Shown here piece by piece: positions 1 through 8,003 of a DNA stretch of 64,000 bases. Source of the stretch: JAJDFU01 sp964641965 (GTDB taxonomy: Bacteria > Bacteroidota > Bacteroidia > Chitinophagales > Saprospiraceae); assembly GCA_964641965.1 (NCBI GenBank), contig CAZXLD010000009.1, forward strand, positions 47,697 to 111,696, given 5' to 3'. The position numbers and the translations under genes were made by a program. The notes under the pieces were generated by a model, which saw only the letters and a program-made list of their open reading frames with translations, did no database searches and was not told the origin of the DNA. The stretch's first letter is position 1, and the number at the start of each line of letters is the position of its first letter.

Positions 1-1
1 A

Positions 2-463
2 AGGAGCGGGCACAAGGCCCTCTTCTTCAGTAGCATGGTAAAATATTTGGACCTGTTCAAAGGATCGTTTGAGGAGCAGGGGCAGTCGTATGCCTGGCTG
101 AGTGGCCAAACTACCAGTTCTGATCGCGAAAAACAGGTACGGTCCTTCCAGGAGAATCCGGAACTCCAGTCGTTTCTCATTTCCATAAAAGCCGGAGGCA
201 CGGGCCTTAACCTGACGGCAGCCGATTATGTTTTCATCTTAGACCCCTGGTGGAACCCCTTTATTGAAAAACAAGCTATCGCCAGAGCACACCGAATTGG
301 GCAAGAACGCAATGTAATTGCTCTCAAGTTCATAACTCGAGAAACCATTGAAGAGAAAATACTAAGGCTACAGGACCGAAAGACCCAATTAGCGGAAGAT
401 ATTTTAGAAACCGGCCAAAAGACCACCTTTAGCCGGGAAGAATTGGAGTTTTTGTTAACCTAG
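2..463 (+). CDS. SNF2-family DEAD-like helicase, C-terminal part (cut by window edge)
   Basis: This is the C-terminal end of a SNF2/Swi2-type ATPase; the reading frame is open from the window's second base, so the gene begins outside. The first residues (SGHKALFFSSMVKYL) match helicase motif IV of the family, usually HKxLxFSQF. The conserved tail follows: the motif V region (SIKAGGTGLNLTAADYVFILDPWWNP) and motif VI (QAIARAHRIGQ), then the short C-terminal helix ending in EELEFLLT. Bacterial SNF2 proteins translocate on double-stranded DNA; several occur in defence or restriction contexts, but the N-terminal domains that would decide this are missing. The family call is firm and the role is unknown. 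The neighbour is a relic of a Uma2 gene in the opposite direction. Confidence 0.92.
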   Translation, partial: RSGHKALFFSSMVKYLDLFKGSFEEQGQSYAWLSGQTTSSDREKQVRSFQENPELQSFLISIKAGGTGLNLTAADYVFILDPWWNPFIEKQAIARAHRIGQERNVIALKFITRETIEEKILRLQDRKTQLAEDILETGQKTTFSREELEFLLT

Positions 464-474
464 TCAGGTTGGCC

Positions 475-717
475 CTACCCTTTTTCGTCCTTGATCCAAA
501 GATCAGCGACCCGAATTGTCCCGGTTACCGGAGATAGAATTTCCCCTTCCAAACCAATTATTTTGACTGACTCATAGCCTGCTGCTGTCGGTTCGGTATA
601 CTGTTCTATCTGGTCTTCATTTAGGTTCAGGATCCAGTATTCTGGAAGGCCTACTTCAACGATAATAATTGGAAACGGTCCAACGAAAAAGTTGCGGTTC
701 CAAGGCCTGATACACAG
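475..717 (-). pseudogene. Uma2-family (PDDEXK-like) endonuclease relic, C-terminal part only
   Basis: On the minus strand an open stretch of about 81 codons ends in TAG at 475. It is bounded upstream by an in-frame TGA at 718-720 and has no start codon in a sensible place. The translation contains IIIVEVGLPEYWILNLNEDQ, a late GYESVKI and a final IRVADLWIKDEKG. These match the C-terminal half of Uma2-family proteins, where a GxPEYWxVD motif follows the catalytic core and the protein ends in a VADL helix. The N-terminal half with the PD and most of the ExK residues is absent. I infer a decayed, truncated gene; Uma2 genes are abundant, mobile and of uncertain function. It lies tail to tail with the SNF2 gene. 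Confidence 0.7.
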
Positions 718-732
718 TCATATACCTAAAAT

Positions 733-764
733 AAAAAAGCTACCCCTAAAGCACAAGTGTAGCT
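733..764 (-). terminator. Rho-independent terminator of the MazG-like gene
   Basis: Read on the minus strand, AGCTAC (764-759) pairs with GTAGCT (743-738 region) and is followed by TTTTTTATTTT. It sits just past the stop of the gene at 782-1273. Confidence 0.65.
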
Positions 765-781
765 GACACCAACCTAGAGGT

Positions 782-1273
782 TCAATCCTCAGTTAATATC
801 CCTTTCAGATCAGCTGGAGAATACCGTACAGACTTTAAGGTCTTGTGATCCCCGTCCCGGAAAACCAGCCAGCGCCCATCCACCTCTCGGATGTGGCCCT
901 CCATTCCCCGGTCTTGCCGGTAGTAATCAACCGTGTTTTCAGCTTCTTCTTTGGAGGAGCAGCTTTTGCTCATGTTAGAGCGATGAACCTCATCAAACAA
1001 AGCGTTGAACTTGGTTCCAAATCCAAATTCCAGGATAGCCCCGCTCAACACGTATTGCAGATCACAGAGTGCATCTGCGACCTCTACCAAATCTTCGGAT
1101 TCGATGGCGCGGCGAAGTTCCTCCAGTTCTTCAGCCAATAAATTGATCCGGAGCTGGGAGCGTTCTGCGGAAGGTATTGCCGGTTTTTCCACCACGGGAT
1201 GCTGAAAGGTATGGTGAAATTCGGCAACCTGGTTTAGGGAATCCGGCTGTTGAAATAATTTTTTCTCGTTCAT
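782..1273 (-). CDS. MazG-superfamily nucleotide pyrophosphohydrolase (PRA-PH-like)
   Basis: A 163-aa soluble protein. Residues about 45-85 carry the all-alpha NTP pyrophosphohydrolase signature: LAEELEELRRAIE, then LVEVADALCDLQYVLSGAILEFG, in which the Glu and Asp residues would bind Mg2+. This is the phosphoribosyl-ATP pyrophosphohydrolase-like Pfam family, seen as a stand-alone protein in many Bacteroidota, not the histidine enzyme HisE in an operon. It probably hydrolyses a non-canonical or damaged nucleoside triphosphate to the monophosphate and pyrophosphate; the substrate cannot be read from sequence. The C-terminal 60 residues (VDYYRQDR...GILTED) are an added tail. It is transcribed alone, with its own terminator downstream. 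Confidence 0.82.
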   Translation of the reverse strand: MNEKKLFQQPDSLNQVAEFHHTFQHPVVEKPAIPSAERSQLRINLLAEELEELRRAIESEDLVEVADALCDLQYVLSGAILEFGFGTKFNALFDEVHRSNMSKSCSSKEEAENTVDYYRQDRGMEGHIREVDGRWLVFRDGDHKTLKSVRYSPADLKGILTED

Positions 1274-1427
1274 GCCCCAAAGGTAGAAAAGGAAAGGAGT
1301 TCACCTTGATGATCAGGAGATCCCAAGTAAGAAAAAACCTCTCTTCAGATCCATATTTTCATCTAATTTTGATGCTTCGAATGCAAATGCATTCGGTTTC
1401 AGCAAATTCCCTTTAATTCTTACGGCA

Positions 1428-2834
1428 TTGGCAATCAGCAATACCTATTTCAACCTCATTGATCAAACCTTTTACTTTCCACAGGATGGATTTGATCTGG
1501 AAAACGGCTATCTGGTTTTCAACGGTATACCGCTCATCTATTTGATTGAGAAGTACGGAACGCCATTAAAAATCACGTATCTCCCCAAAATTGGCAATCA
1601 AATTAAAACAGCCCGCAACCTGTTTAATCGGGCCATGAAAAGCCTGGGTTACCACGGAAAATATCAGTACTGCTACTGTACCAAAACCTCGCATTTCAGT
1701 TATGTATTGGATGAAGTTTTGAAACACCAGGTTCAGCTCGAAACCTCCTCTGCATTTGATATTGACTTGATACGAAAGTTATATGAAAAGGGTAAAATCA
1801 GTAAAGATATTATCATTGTTTGCAATGGGTTCAAACCCCTTAATTACTTAGAAAGAATCGTTGGACTCATTAACGATGGATTTACCAATGTGATCCCGAT
1901 TTGTGACAACGACCATGAGATTGACTATTACGAAAAACAGGTTGAAGGCAACTGTAATCTGGGAATCCGTATGGCCACTGAGGAGGAACCCAATTTTGAG
2001 TTCTACACCTCCCGACTGGGAATTCGCAATTCCAAGGTGGTTCCTTTTTTTAAAGAACGCATAGCGGGAAATCCCAAATTCAACCTTCGAATGCTCCACT
2101 TCTTTGTAGATACGGGCATTAAAGACAGTTTGTACTATTGGGGGGAGCTAAAGAAAGCGATTAAACTTTATTGCGAACTCAAACGACTGAGCCCAAATCT
2201 GCACGCCCTAAATATCGGAGGTGGCATGCCGATTCGAAACAGTCTGGGATTCGAGTTCGACTATAAGTATATGATCCGGGAAATCGTCAACTTACTGAAA
2301 GAAGCCTGCGAAGAAGAGGAAATCCCCGAACCGGATATATTTACTGAATTTGGGAAATATACCGTTGGGGAAAGTGCGGCTACAGTATTCTCCGTACTGG
2401 CCCAAAAGCAACAAAATGACTCGGAAACCTGGTACATGATCGATAATTCCCTGATGACTACCATTCCCGATGCCTGGGGTACCGGTGAACGGTTTATCCT
2501 GTTGCCAATAAACAAGTGGGGCAATGAGTACCGCAGAGTCAATGTAGGCGGTCTGAGTTGTGACAATTCCGATTATTACAATAGTGAAGTCCACGAAAGT
2601 CAAGTCTACCTCCCCTCCTACTCAGACGAGGACAAGGAACCTTTGTATCTGGGGTTCTTTCACACAGGGGCCTACCAGGATTCGCTTAGCGGATACGGCG
2701 GCATTAAGCATTGCCTGATACCAGCACCCAAACATATACTCATTTACAAGGATAGCCGTGGCAACCTGAAGGATAAATTATATAAGGAAGAACAAAGTGC
2801 AGAGGAGATGCTCAGATTATTAGGCTATGACTAA
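1428..2834 (+). CDS. Fold-type III PLP decarboxylase, probable arginine decarboxylase
   Basis: A 468-aa PLP enzyme of the ornithine/arginine/diaminopimelate decarboxylase fold. The PLP lysine is expected in YCYCTKTSHF (about residue 86), the phosphate-binding glycines in LHALNIGGGMP (about 265), the EPGR-type motif in the variant form TEFGKYTVGESA (about 305), and the dimer-interface cysteine and aspartate in LSCDNSDYYN (about 383). It is close to the Bacteroidota proteins annotated as biosynthetic arginine decarboxylase, which make agmatine for polyamine synthesis; substrate is inferred by family only. No ATG lies in frame near the conserved N-terminus (LIDQTFYFPQDGF), so TTG at 1428 is the best start. 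A TAATTTTG box at 1364-1371 could be the -7 element. The gene stands alone. Confidence 0.8.
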   Translation: MAISNTYFNLIDQTFYFPQDGFDLENGYLVFNGIPLIYLIEKYGTPLKITYLPKIGNQIKTARNLFNRAMKSLGYHGKYQYCYCTKTSHFSYVLDEVLKHQVQLETSSAFDIDLIRKLYEKGKISKDIIIVCNGFKPLNYLERIVGLINDGFTNVIPICDNDHEIDYYEKQVEGNCNLGIRMATEEEPNFEFYTSRLGIRNSKVVPFFKERIAGNPKFNLRMLHFFVDTGIKDSLYYWGELKKAIKLYCELKRLSPNLHALNIGGGMPIRNSLGFEFDYKYMIREIVNLLKEACEEEEIPEPDIFTEFGKYTVGESAATVFSVLAQKQQNDSETWYMIDNSLMTTIPDAWGTGERFILLPINKWGNEYRRVNVGGLSCDNSDYYNSEVHESQVYLPSYSDEDKEPLYLGFFHTGAYQDSLSGYGGIKHCLIPAPKHILIYKDSRGNLKDKLYKEEQSAEEMLRLLGYD

Positions 2835-2873
2835 ATACTGAGCCTCCCCATACTTTTCTTAGCTCGATCCTTT

Positions 2874-5429
2874 TCACCTCATCCAGTGGACCAGATTTAG
2901 ATCTTGTCTGTTGGGCAGGAGTGGATGCTTGCAATACAAGCGGAACCCATATTCAAAGGCTCCGGAGAGCTTTAGCGGAAGGCTAAGCTCGTACGTAGCG
3001 GAGCCAGCGTGTTCCTCCAGGAAAGTAAAGGGTTCTTGCTTGACCAAATGGAGTTTGCCATTCGGATCGCGGCGGTAAAAAACCGCTTCAACACCTACGT
3101 ACTCTCGCTGAATAGACCCTAGAGCTACTTGTAATTTGGCATGGAAGGGCAGATCTGGACGAAGCGTATTTCCTGAGGTGGGGTTGAGTACCTCGACCCG
3201 ATCAAATCCAAGGCGTTTCCACTTTTCGATCATTTCACGCCGCCAGGATACGAAAGCTTTGGCTTGGGCATAATGATCTGCCTGCAGCACTTTACTCCGG
3301 GCTGCAAGTTTATCGTAAAACTTATCGTAATAATCATCCAGCATTCGTTTCATCGTAAAAGTAGGCGCTACCTCATCGATGATATTTTTGATATACCCTA
3401 CCCAATCTTTGGGGATTCCACTGCCATCCCGGTCATAATAAGTTGGGATGATCTCGTTTTCCAAAATATTATAAATGGATTCGGCGTCCAGTTCATTTTG
3501 TAATTCTTGGTCCTCATAGGTTCGGTCCCGGGTTAAAGCCCACCCCACTCTTGGATTGTAAGCCTCATCCCACCAACCATCCAACACACTAAAGTTCATG
3601 ACCCCATTCATAGCTGCTTTCATGCCACTGGTACCCGATGCTTCGAGGGGACGAGTGGGTGTATTTAACCAAATATCCACCCCTTGAACCAACAATTTGG
3701 CCATCTCCATATTGTAGCCCTCCAAGAAAATTACCTTGCCTACAAAATCAGGGCTTTTACTTAATTGTACAATTTGACGGATCAAGTGCTGTCCTCCTTC
3801 ATCCGCCGGATGTGCTTTTCCTGCATACAGGAATATGACTGGACGATCCTCGCTATTAACGATCTCCGACAAACGTTCTAAATTGGAGAAGAGCAAATGG
3901 GCTCGCTTGTAAGTAGCAAATCGACGGGCAAATCCGATGACCAGGGCATCATACTGAATGCCATTCACCATTTCGAAAATAGTAGCCGGTTTCTCACCTC
4001 TTCGGGTAAGATCGGCTTTAAGTTGCTTTTGCACGTAATCCAGTAATCGCCTTTTCAGCTTCGTCCGAAGCTCAAATATCCAGTTGGAAGAGACCCGTTG
4101 AATGCGTTTCCAATATTCGGGATTAGATTGGTCGCCTTCAAAATTAGAGCCAAATTGCTCCAGGAACAGTTCTCGCCATTCGGGGGCGATCCAAGTAGGA
4201 TAATGCACTCCGTTTGTAACATGCCCGATATGCAATTCGTCAACCGTGTAGCCTGGATACAATTCCTGGAACATTTCTCTCGAAACTGCCCCGTGTAAGC
4301 GACTCACCCCATTGACCTCTTGCGACATCCGGATGGCCAGATGGCTCATGGAAAAGAGTTCACTCGGATCATTCGGGTGCAATTTCCCCATGGCCAAAAA
4401 ATCACCGAAACTAAATCCGGCCAGGCTCAGTATGGGTTCCATATACCGCTTGAGCAAATCATCTGAAAAATGATCATGCCCTGCCGGCACTGGAGTATGT
4501 GTTGTAAACAGGGAAGAAGCACGTACCACTTCCAACGCTTCTTCATAAGACAGGTCTTGTTGCACATACTTACGAATCCGTTCTACGCCAAGAAGGGCCG
4601 CATGCCCTTCATTACAATGAAACAGACTCGGCTCAATCCCGATGGCATCCAGTGCACGTACTCCACCGATGCCCAACAGAATCTCCTGCATAAGCCGATG
4701 CTCATTGTCACCTCCATAAAGTTTATGGGTAAGGGTGCGAGCATGCTGACTGTTTTCGGAGGTGTCAGTATCTAATAGGTAAAGACTGATGCGCCCCACC
4801 TTCAACTCCCAAATGCGAATAACGACCTGTTCGCCCCGCAAATTAGCGGAGGTTTTAATCCATTCACCTTCTGCATTGCGAACCGGAAAAACCGGAAGTT
4901 TACTGAACTGCTGTGGATGAAATTCACTAATCTGATCTCCATACAGGGAAATAGACTGTTGGAAATAACCGTATCGGTACAGCAGGCCAACACCGATCAT
5001 GTTGACATTGGAGTCACTGGCTTGCTTCAGGTAATCACCGGCCAAAATGCCCAGCCCTCCGGAATATAAGCGGAGCGAATAATGCAAGCCGTACTCCATG
5101 CAAAAATAACCGATAAGTGGCTGATCGATTGGAGCCGTTGTACTCAGGTAAACTTCAAAATCTTGATAGACAGCTTGCATACGCCCCATGAAGTCAGCAT
5201 CCTGGATCAAGTGCTGCGCTTCCTCTCTAGTGAGGGAATTCAGCAATACGATCGGATTGTACTCTGCCTTTTCCAGGCCATCCGGACGAAGGTCTTTAAA
5301 AAGACGAATGGCTTCCGGGTTCCAGGTCCACCATAGATTGTGGGACAACTTTTGTAGTTGATCCAGTTCAGGTGGAAGGATATTTTCTATAAAAATGCGC
5401 TTTAAAGCCGGTTGTGATAGCGTATCCAT
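2874..5429 (-). CDS. glgP: Alpha-glucan (glycogen/maltodextrin) phosphorylase, GT35
   Basis: An 851-aa cytoplasmic enzyme that releases glucose-1-phosphate from alpha-1,4-glucans. The first 120 residues are the DUF3417 N-terminal domain of the short bacterial phosphorylases (LWWTWNPEAIRLF). The GT35 core follows, with YSGGLGILAGDYLK (about 123), the substrate region HCNEGHAAL, VTNGVHYPTW, GFARRFATYKR, and the PLP-lysine motif EASGTSGMKAAMNG (about 605). Length and motifs are full for this subfamily. It is a single gene, converging on the decarboxylase with only 39 bp between them. There is no other glycogen gene in the window, so whether it acts on storage glycogen or imported maltodextrin is open. 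Confidence 0.95.
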   Translation of the reverse strand: MDTLSQPALKRIFIENILPPELDQLQKLSHNLWWTWNPEAIRLFKDLRPDGLEKAEYNPIVLLNSLTREEAQHLIQDADFMGRMQAVYQDFEVYLSTTAPIDQPLIGYFCMEYGLHYSLRLYSGGLGILAGDYLKQASDSNVNMIGVGLLYRYGYFQQSISLYGDQISEFHPQQFSKLPVFPVRNAEGEWIKTSANLRGEQVVIRIWELKVGRISLYLLDTDTSENSQHARTLTHKLYGGDNEHRLMQEILLGIGGVRALDAIGIEPSLFHCNEGHAALLGVERIRKYVQQDLSYEEALEVVRASSLFTTHTPVPAGHDHFSDDLLKRYMEPILSLAGFSFGDFLAMGKLHPNDPSELFSMSHLAIRMSQEVNGVSRLHGAVSREMFQELYPGYTVDELHIGHVTNGVHYPTWIAPEWRELFLEQFGSNFEGDQSNPEYWKRIQRVSSNWIFELRTKLKRRLLDYVQKQLKADLTRRGEKPATIFEMVNGIQYDALVIGFARRFATYKRAHLLFSNLERLSEIVNSEDRPVIFLYAGKAHPADEGGQHLIRQIVQLSKSPDFVGKVIFLEGYNMEMAKLLVQGVDIWLNTPTRPLEASGTSGMKAAMNGVMNFSVLDGWWDEAYNPRVGWALTRDRTYEDQELQNELDAESIYNILENEIIPTYYDRDGSGIPKDWVGYIKNIIDEVAPTFTMKRMLDDYYDKFYDKLAARSKVLQADHYAQAKAFVSWRREMIEKWKRLGFDRVEVLNPTSGNTLRPDLPFHAKLQVALGSIQREYVGVEAVFYRRDPNGKLHLVKQEPFTFLEEHAGSATYELSLPLKLSGAFEYGFRLYCKHPLLPNRQDLNLVHWMR

Positions 5430-5596
5430 TGGCGTGTCTCAATAAGTTAAACTCTCTTTAAGAAAGGGGAAAATAGAACCTTACCAGAATTTCCTTTCCT
5501 TTACCAATGAAAATTTATGGTTAAATTAAGAGACTTGGTTAGTTGGTTTGCATTCAGATTACGATCACAACGCCATCGAACATAACCTTTATCAAG

Positions 5597-6004
5597 ATGA
5601 GAAAAATAAGAATCCTTGCGATGTTAGTCTTGGGAATGGGGCTATTGTCTTGTAACAATCGGGCAGAAGCTGGACAAACACGGGGCGTATCTGAGGATAT
5701 GAAAGCCTTTCAGGCAGTATCAGTTGAAATTCAGATCAACAATAAGCTGACAAATGCCGCTACTTTAGAAGCTGCTTTACAAGAAGAATTCTCTAAAACA
5801 GGTCAAGTGGGTAACATATCGCTTGAACAATTTGACGGGGACCCTGTCGGGGAGCGATACCTGGTCGTAGTCGGAAAAGAGGTGCCCGCTAGTTTGCTAA
5901 TGCGCATCAAAAAAGTTCTTCGACTGGAAGGTGCTTCTCAGGCTAGCTTCCGGACAGATGATACTAGTGCCCCCAATCGGATATTAATTGGAAAGCCGGG
6001 TTAA
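5597..6004 (+). CDS. Small lipoprotein of unknown function
   Basis: A 135-aa protein. I choose ATG at 5597 (MRKIRILAMLVLGMGLLSCNN) because it gives a compact lipoprotein signal: basic start, hydrophobic stretch and lipobox LLSC with the Cys at about residue 20. The mature part is short, mixed alpha/beta and has no cysteine or motif I recognise. Residues about 40-70 (VSVEIQINNKLTNAATLEAALQEE) and the late LMRIKKVLRLEG look like a compact folded domain, not disorder. An earlier in-frame start at 5543 would put the signal in the middle and is unlikely. It is followed by the non-coding stretch that leads to the tRNA-Lys locus. Function unknown. Confidence 0.6.
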   Translation: MRKIRILAMLVLGMGLLSCNNRAEAGQTRGVSEDMKAFQAVSVEIQINNKLTNAATLEAALQEEFSKTGQVGNISLEQFDGDPVGERYLVVVGKEVPASLLMRIKKVLRLEGASQASFRTDDTSAPNRILIGKPG

Positions 6005-6156
6005 AAAAAAGGACCTAGGGTTGCATCTTACATAGAACTCTTGCATCTTTATATGTTGGACTGGGGTTAATTCCTATGAGGGTGGAGTCCGTCCGGCTTA
6101 CTGATCAAAAAAGGGCACGAAATACCGAGAAAACGAACATGAGCCCGTTAAAAAAG

Positions 6157-6195
6157 AAAAAAGCTTCAGGAGTAATCTCCTGGAGCTTCTTTTTT
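6157..6195. terminator. Strong bidirectional terminator hairpin
   Basis: AAGCTTCAGGAG pairs with CTCCTGGAGCTT around a TAAT loop, with A-runs on one side and T-runs on the other, so it can stop transcription from both directions. On the minus strand it starts straight after the last copy of the tRNA 3' end (6197). It is therefore likely to be the original terminator of the tRNA-Lys gene before the 175-bp units came in between. Confidence 0.75.
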
Positions 6196-6197
6196 GG

Positions 6198-6547
6198 ATT
6201 CCGCTGGGGCTCCCTGACGACCTGACGGTGTCAGGATGATGCCTCCAAAAACAGTATGATAAGGCATCATGCTGACTGATCTTAAGGATCACGTCAGGAT
6301 AAACTTCTCGCCCAAATTAGGCTCCAATACAAAAAGCAGACTCTTTTCAGTAGCCTGCTTTCATTACTAGTGATTCCGCTGGGGCTCCCTGACGACCTGA
6401 CGGTGTCAGGATGATGCCTCCAAAAACAGTATGATAAGGCATCATGCTGACTGATCTTAAGGATCACGTCAGGATAAACTTCTCGCCCAAATTAGGCTCC
6501 AATACAAAAAGCAGACTCTTTTCAGTAGCCTGCTTTCATTACTAGTG
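6198..6547 (-). repeat. Two identical 175-bp tandem units, each ending in the tRNA-Lys 3' end
   Basis: Unit 1 is 6198-6372 and unit 2 is 6373-6547; I read no difference between them. Both begin (on +) with the last bases of the tRNA-Lys gene, and a third copy of those 16 bp (gattccgctggggctc) is the true 3' end of the tRNA at 6547-6562. In tRNA orientation each unit contains a T-tailed hairpin, then a region full of short inverted repeats (CCTGACG...CGTCAGG, TGATC...GATCA, ATGATGCCT...AGGCATCAT), then the 16-bp tRNA end. No ORF of note lies inside. The layout is that of attachment sites stacked at a tRNA; a plain slipped duplication is the alternative. Confidence 0.9.
6506..6536 (-). terminator. 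Terminator-like hairpin just past tRNA-Lys (copy in each unit)
   Basis: Minus strand: AAAGCAG ... CTGCTTTTT, a 7-bp stem and T-run about 10 nt after the tRNA 3' end. The same hairpin recurs at 6331-6361 in the other unit. It would end the tRNA transcript early, replacing the terminator at 6157-6195. Confidence 0.6.
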
Positions 6548-6618
6548 ATTCCGCTGGGGCTCGAACCCAGGACCCCTTGATTAAAAGTCAAGTGCTCTAC
6601 CAGCTGAGCTACGGAATC
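6547..6618 (-). tRNA. tRNA-Lys (anticodon TTT)
   Basis: A 72-nt cloverleaf on the minus strand. The acceptor stem GATTCCG pairs with CGGAATC, the D arm is GCTC...GAGC, and the anticodon stem CTTGA/TCAAG encloses loop CTTTTAA with anticodon TTT. The T arm is CTGGG-TTCGAGC-CCCAG. CCA is not encoded. Its 3' terminal 16 bp are repeated twice downstream in the 175-bp units. Confidence 0.97.
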
Positions 6619-6663
6619 CTACCCTTGTAGTTATAAAATAACACCCCTTTTTCTAAGGAGTTG

Positions 6664-6696
6664 CAAATATACTACTCTTTTGAGTAAAAGAGCAAA
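6664..6696 (-). promoter_or_regulatory. Bacteroidota-type promoter for tRNA-Lys
   Basis: Minus strand: TTTG (6696-6693), 21 bp, then TATATTTG (6671-6664), which fits TAnnTTTG exactly. It lies about 45 bp upstream of the tRNA. Confidence 0.7.
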
Positions 6697-6735
6697 TCAA
6701 ACCTGGACTTTCCAACCCATTTTTGTAGACCTGAC

Positions 6736-7809
6736 TTATTCTTCCTCAAAAGGTAAAAAAAGCTGACTACCCGCTGATAAATTTTCCAGTTGTAAACCTG
6801 ACACTGAAATTCCAATCAACCGTAAAGCTTGTCCTGCCTCCCAATGCTGATCGAGTAAACGAAAAACAGCTTCGGATAGTTCGGCTAAACTCAGTACAGG
6901 AGTAGGAAATGTTCTTGATCGGGTAAGGATCTGGAATGCCGGTGTTTTCATCTTGAGCGTTACGGTTCGTCCATAATTATCCTGCTGCTCCATGACCCTA
7001 AATACTTTCTGAATTAAGGGTTCCAATTTTTGCACTAGTTGATCCCGGTCCTGAATATTTTCGGAAAAGGTCCGCTCTGCTCCAATGGATTTCCGAATTC
7101 GATTCGGATTTACAGCGCGATTATCCTGGGCTCGAACCATGTAAAAAAAGTGTCGACCCATTTTCCCAAATCGCCGGACCAATTCCACCTCCGAAAAGGA
7201 TTTCAAATCCTTGCCAGTCAAGATGCCCAGCTTTTTCATCCGTTCAGCCGTCACCTTTCCAACGCCATGAAACTGCTCAATAGGTAGTTTTTCCAAAAAG
7301 GCAGGGGCATCTTCAGGTGTAATCAGAGCCTGGCCATTCGGTTTATTCAGATCGGAGGCAATTTTGGCTAAAAACTTATTAAAGGATATACCCGCAGAAG
7401 CAGTTAACCTAGTCTCCTGAAGGATTTGATCGCGGATGGCCTTGGCGATGAGTGAGGCTGAAGGGGGGCCCATTTTGGGTTGGGTTACATCCAAATAAGC
7501 TTCATCTAAAGACAATGGCTCTACCAAGTCCGTATATTCCTTGAAAATAGAACGAATTTGTAGGGATACCTCCTTATAGACCCCAAATCGAGGGGGCACA
7601 ATTATCAAATCCGGGCATCGCTGTAAAGCCATCGCAGTGGGCATCGCCGAACGAACCCCAAAGGCACGGGATTCGTAGCTGGCAGCCGCGACCACCCCTC
7701 TTTTCCCACCACCACCAACCACTACCGGCTTCCCTTTGAGGCCAGGATCGTCCCGTTGTTCAATCGAGGCAAAAAAGGCATCCATGTCGATATGCACTAT
7801 TTTTTTCAT
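6736..7809 (-). CDS. dinB: DNA polymerase IV (Y-family translesion polymerase)
   Basis: A 357-aa Y-family polymerase. It opens with the palm motif IVHIDMDAFFASIEQ, followed by KPVVVGG and VVAAASYESRAFGV. The catalytic SLDEAYLDVT lies at about residues 102-111, then the helix-hairpin-helix thumb (FHGVGKVTAERMKKLGI) and the little-finger domain to the end. Length matches DinB, not UmuC. It copies past DNA lesions without proofreading. No beta-clamp-binding motif of the E. coli type stands out at the C-terminus (LFLPFEEE could serve, as a QLFLPF-like peptide: the last residues read SQLFLPFEEE, matching the QLxLF-type clamp motif). It has its own promoter at 7876-7904 and is transcribed alone. 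Confidence 0.95.
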   Translation of the reverse strand: MKKIVHIDMDAFFASIEQRDDPGLKGKPVVVGGGGKRGVVAAASYESRAFGVRSAMPTAMALQRCPDLIIVPPRFGVYKEVSLQIRSIFKEYTDLVEPLSLDEAYLDVTQPKMGPPSASLIAKAIRDQILQETRLTASAGISFNKFLAKIASDLNKPNGQALITPEDAPAFLEKLPIEQFHGVGKVTAERMKKLGILTGKDLKSFSEVELVRRFGKMGRHFFYMVRAQDNRAVNPNRIRKSIGAERTFSENIQDRDQLVQKLEPLIQKVFRVMEQQDNYGRTVTLKMKTPAFQILTRSRTFPTPVLSLAELSEAVFRLLDQHWEAGQALRLIGISVSGLQLENLSAGSQLFLPFEEE

Positions 7810-7875
7810 CGCTTTCGACCTACATACTCCAAGAACTCAGTCTTATTCCTTGACAATTCAAATAAGATAATGATA

Positions 7876-7904
7876 CAAAGTTATGATAAGCAGTTATTTA
7901 CAAA
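7876..7904 (-). promoter_or_regulatory. Bacteroidota-type promoter for dinB
   Basis: Minus strand: TTTG (7904-7901), exactly 17 bp, then TAACTTTG (7883-7876), a perfect TAnnTTTG. It lies 67 bp before the dinB ATG. Confidence 0.75.
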
Positions 7905-8003
7905 AAACCACCGTTTCTCTTAGCTAGACAATTATCGAAAATTGTGCTTTTTAACGACCTGGTTTTCTATCACTTTTGTAACGAGCAGTAAAATATTCCC
8001 AAC

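Noticed and set aside
845..1205. Plus-strand open frames across the MazG-like gene
   Set aside because: They are antisense shadows of the pyrophosphohydrolase with no domain and unlikely composition.
4098..5336. Plus-strand frames inside the glycogen phosphorylase gene
   Set aside because: Antisense shadows of a strongly conserved enzyme.
6098..6292. 64-aa minus-strand frame running into the 175-bp unit
   Set aside because: It crosses the terminator at 6157-6195 and the first repeat unit; its residues show no protein-like pattern.
6198..6547. CRISPR-like array
   Set aside because: Only two units, identical over their full 175 bp with no variable spacers; the third partial copy is the tRNA end.
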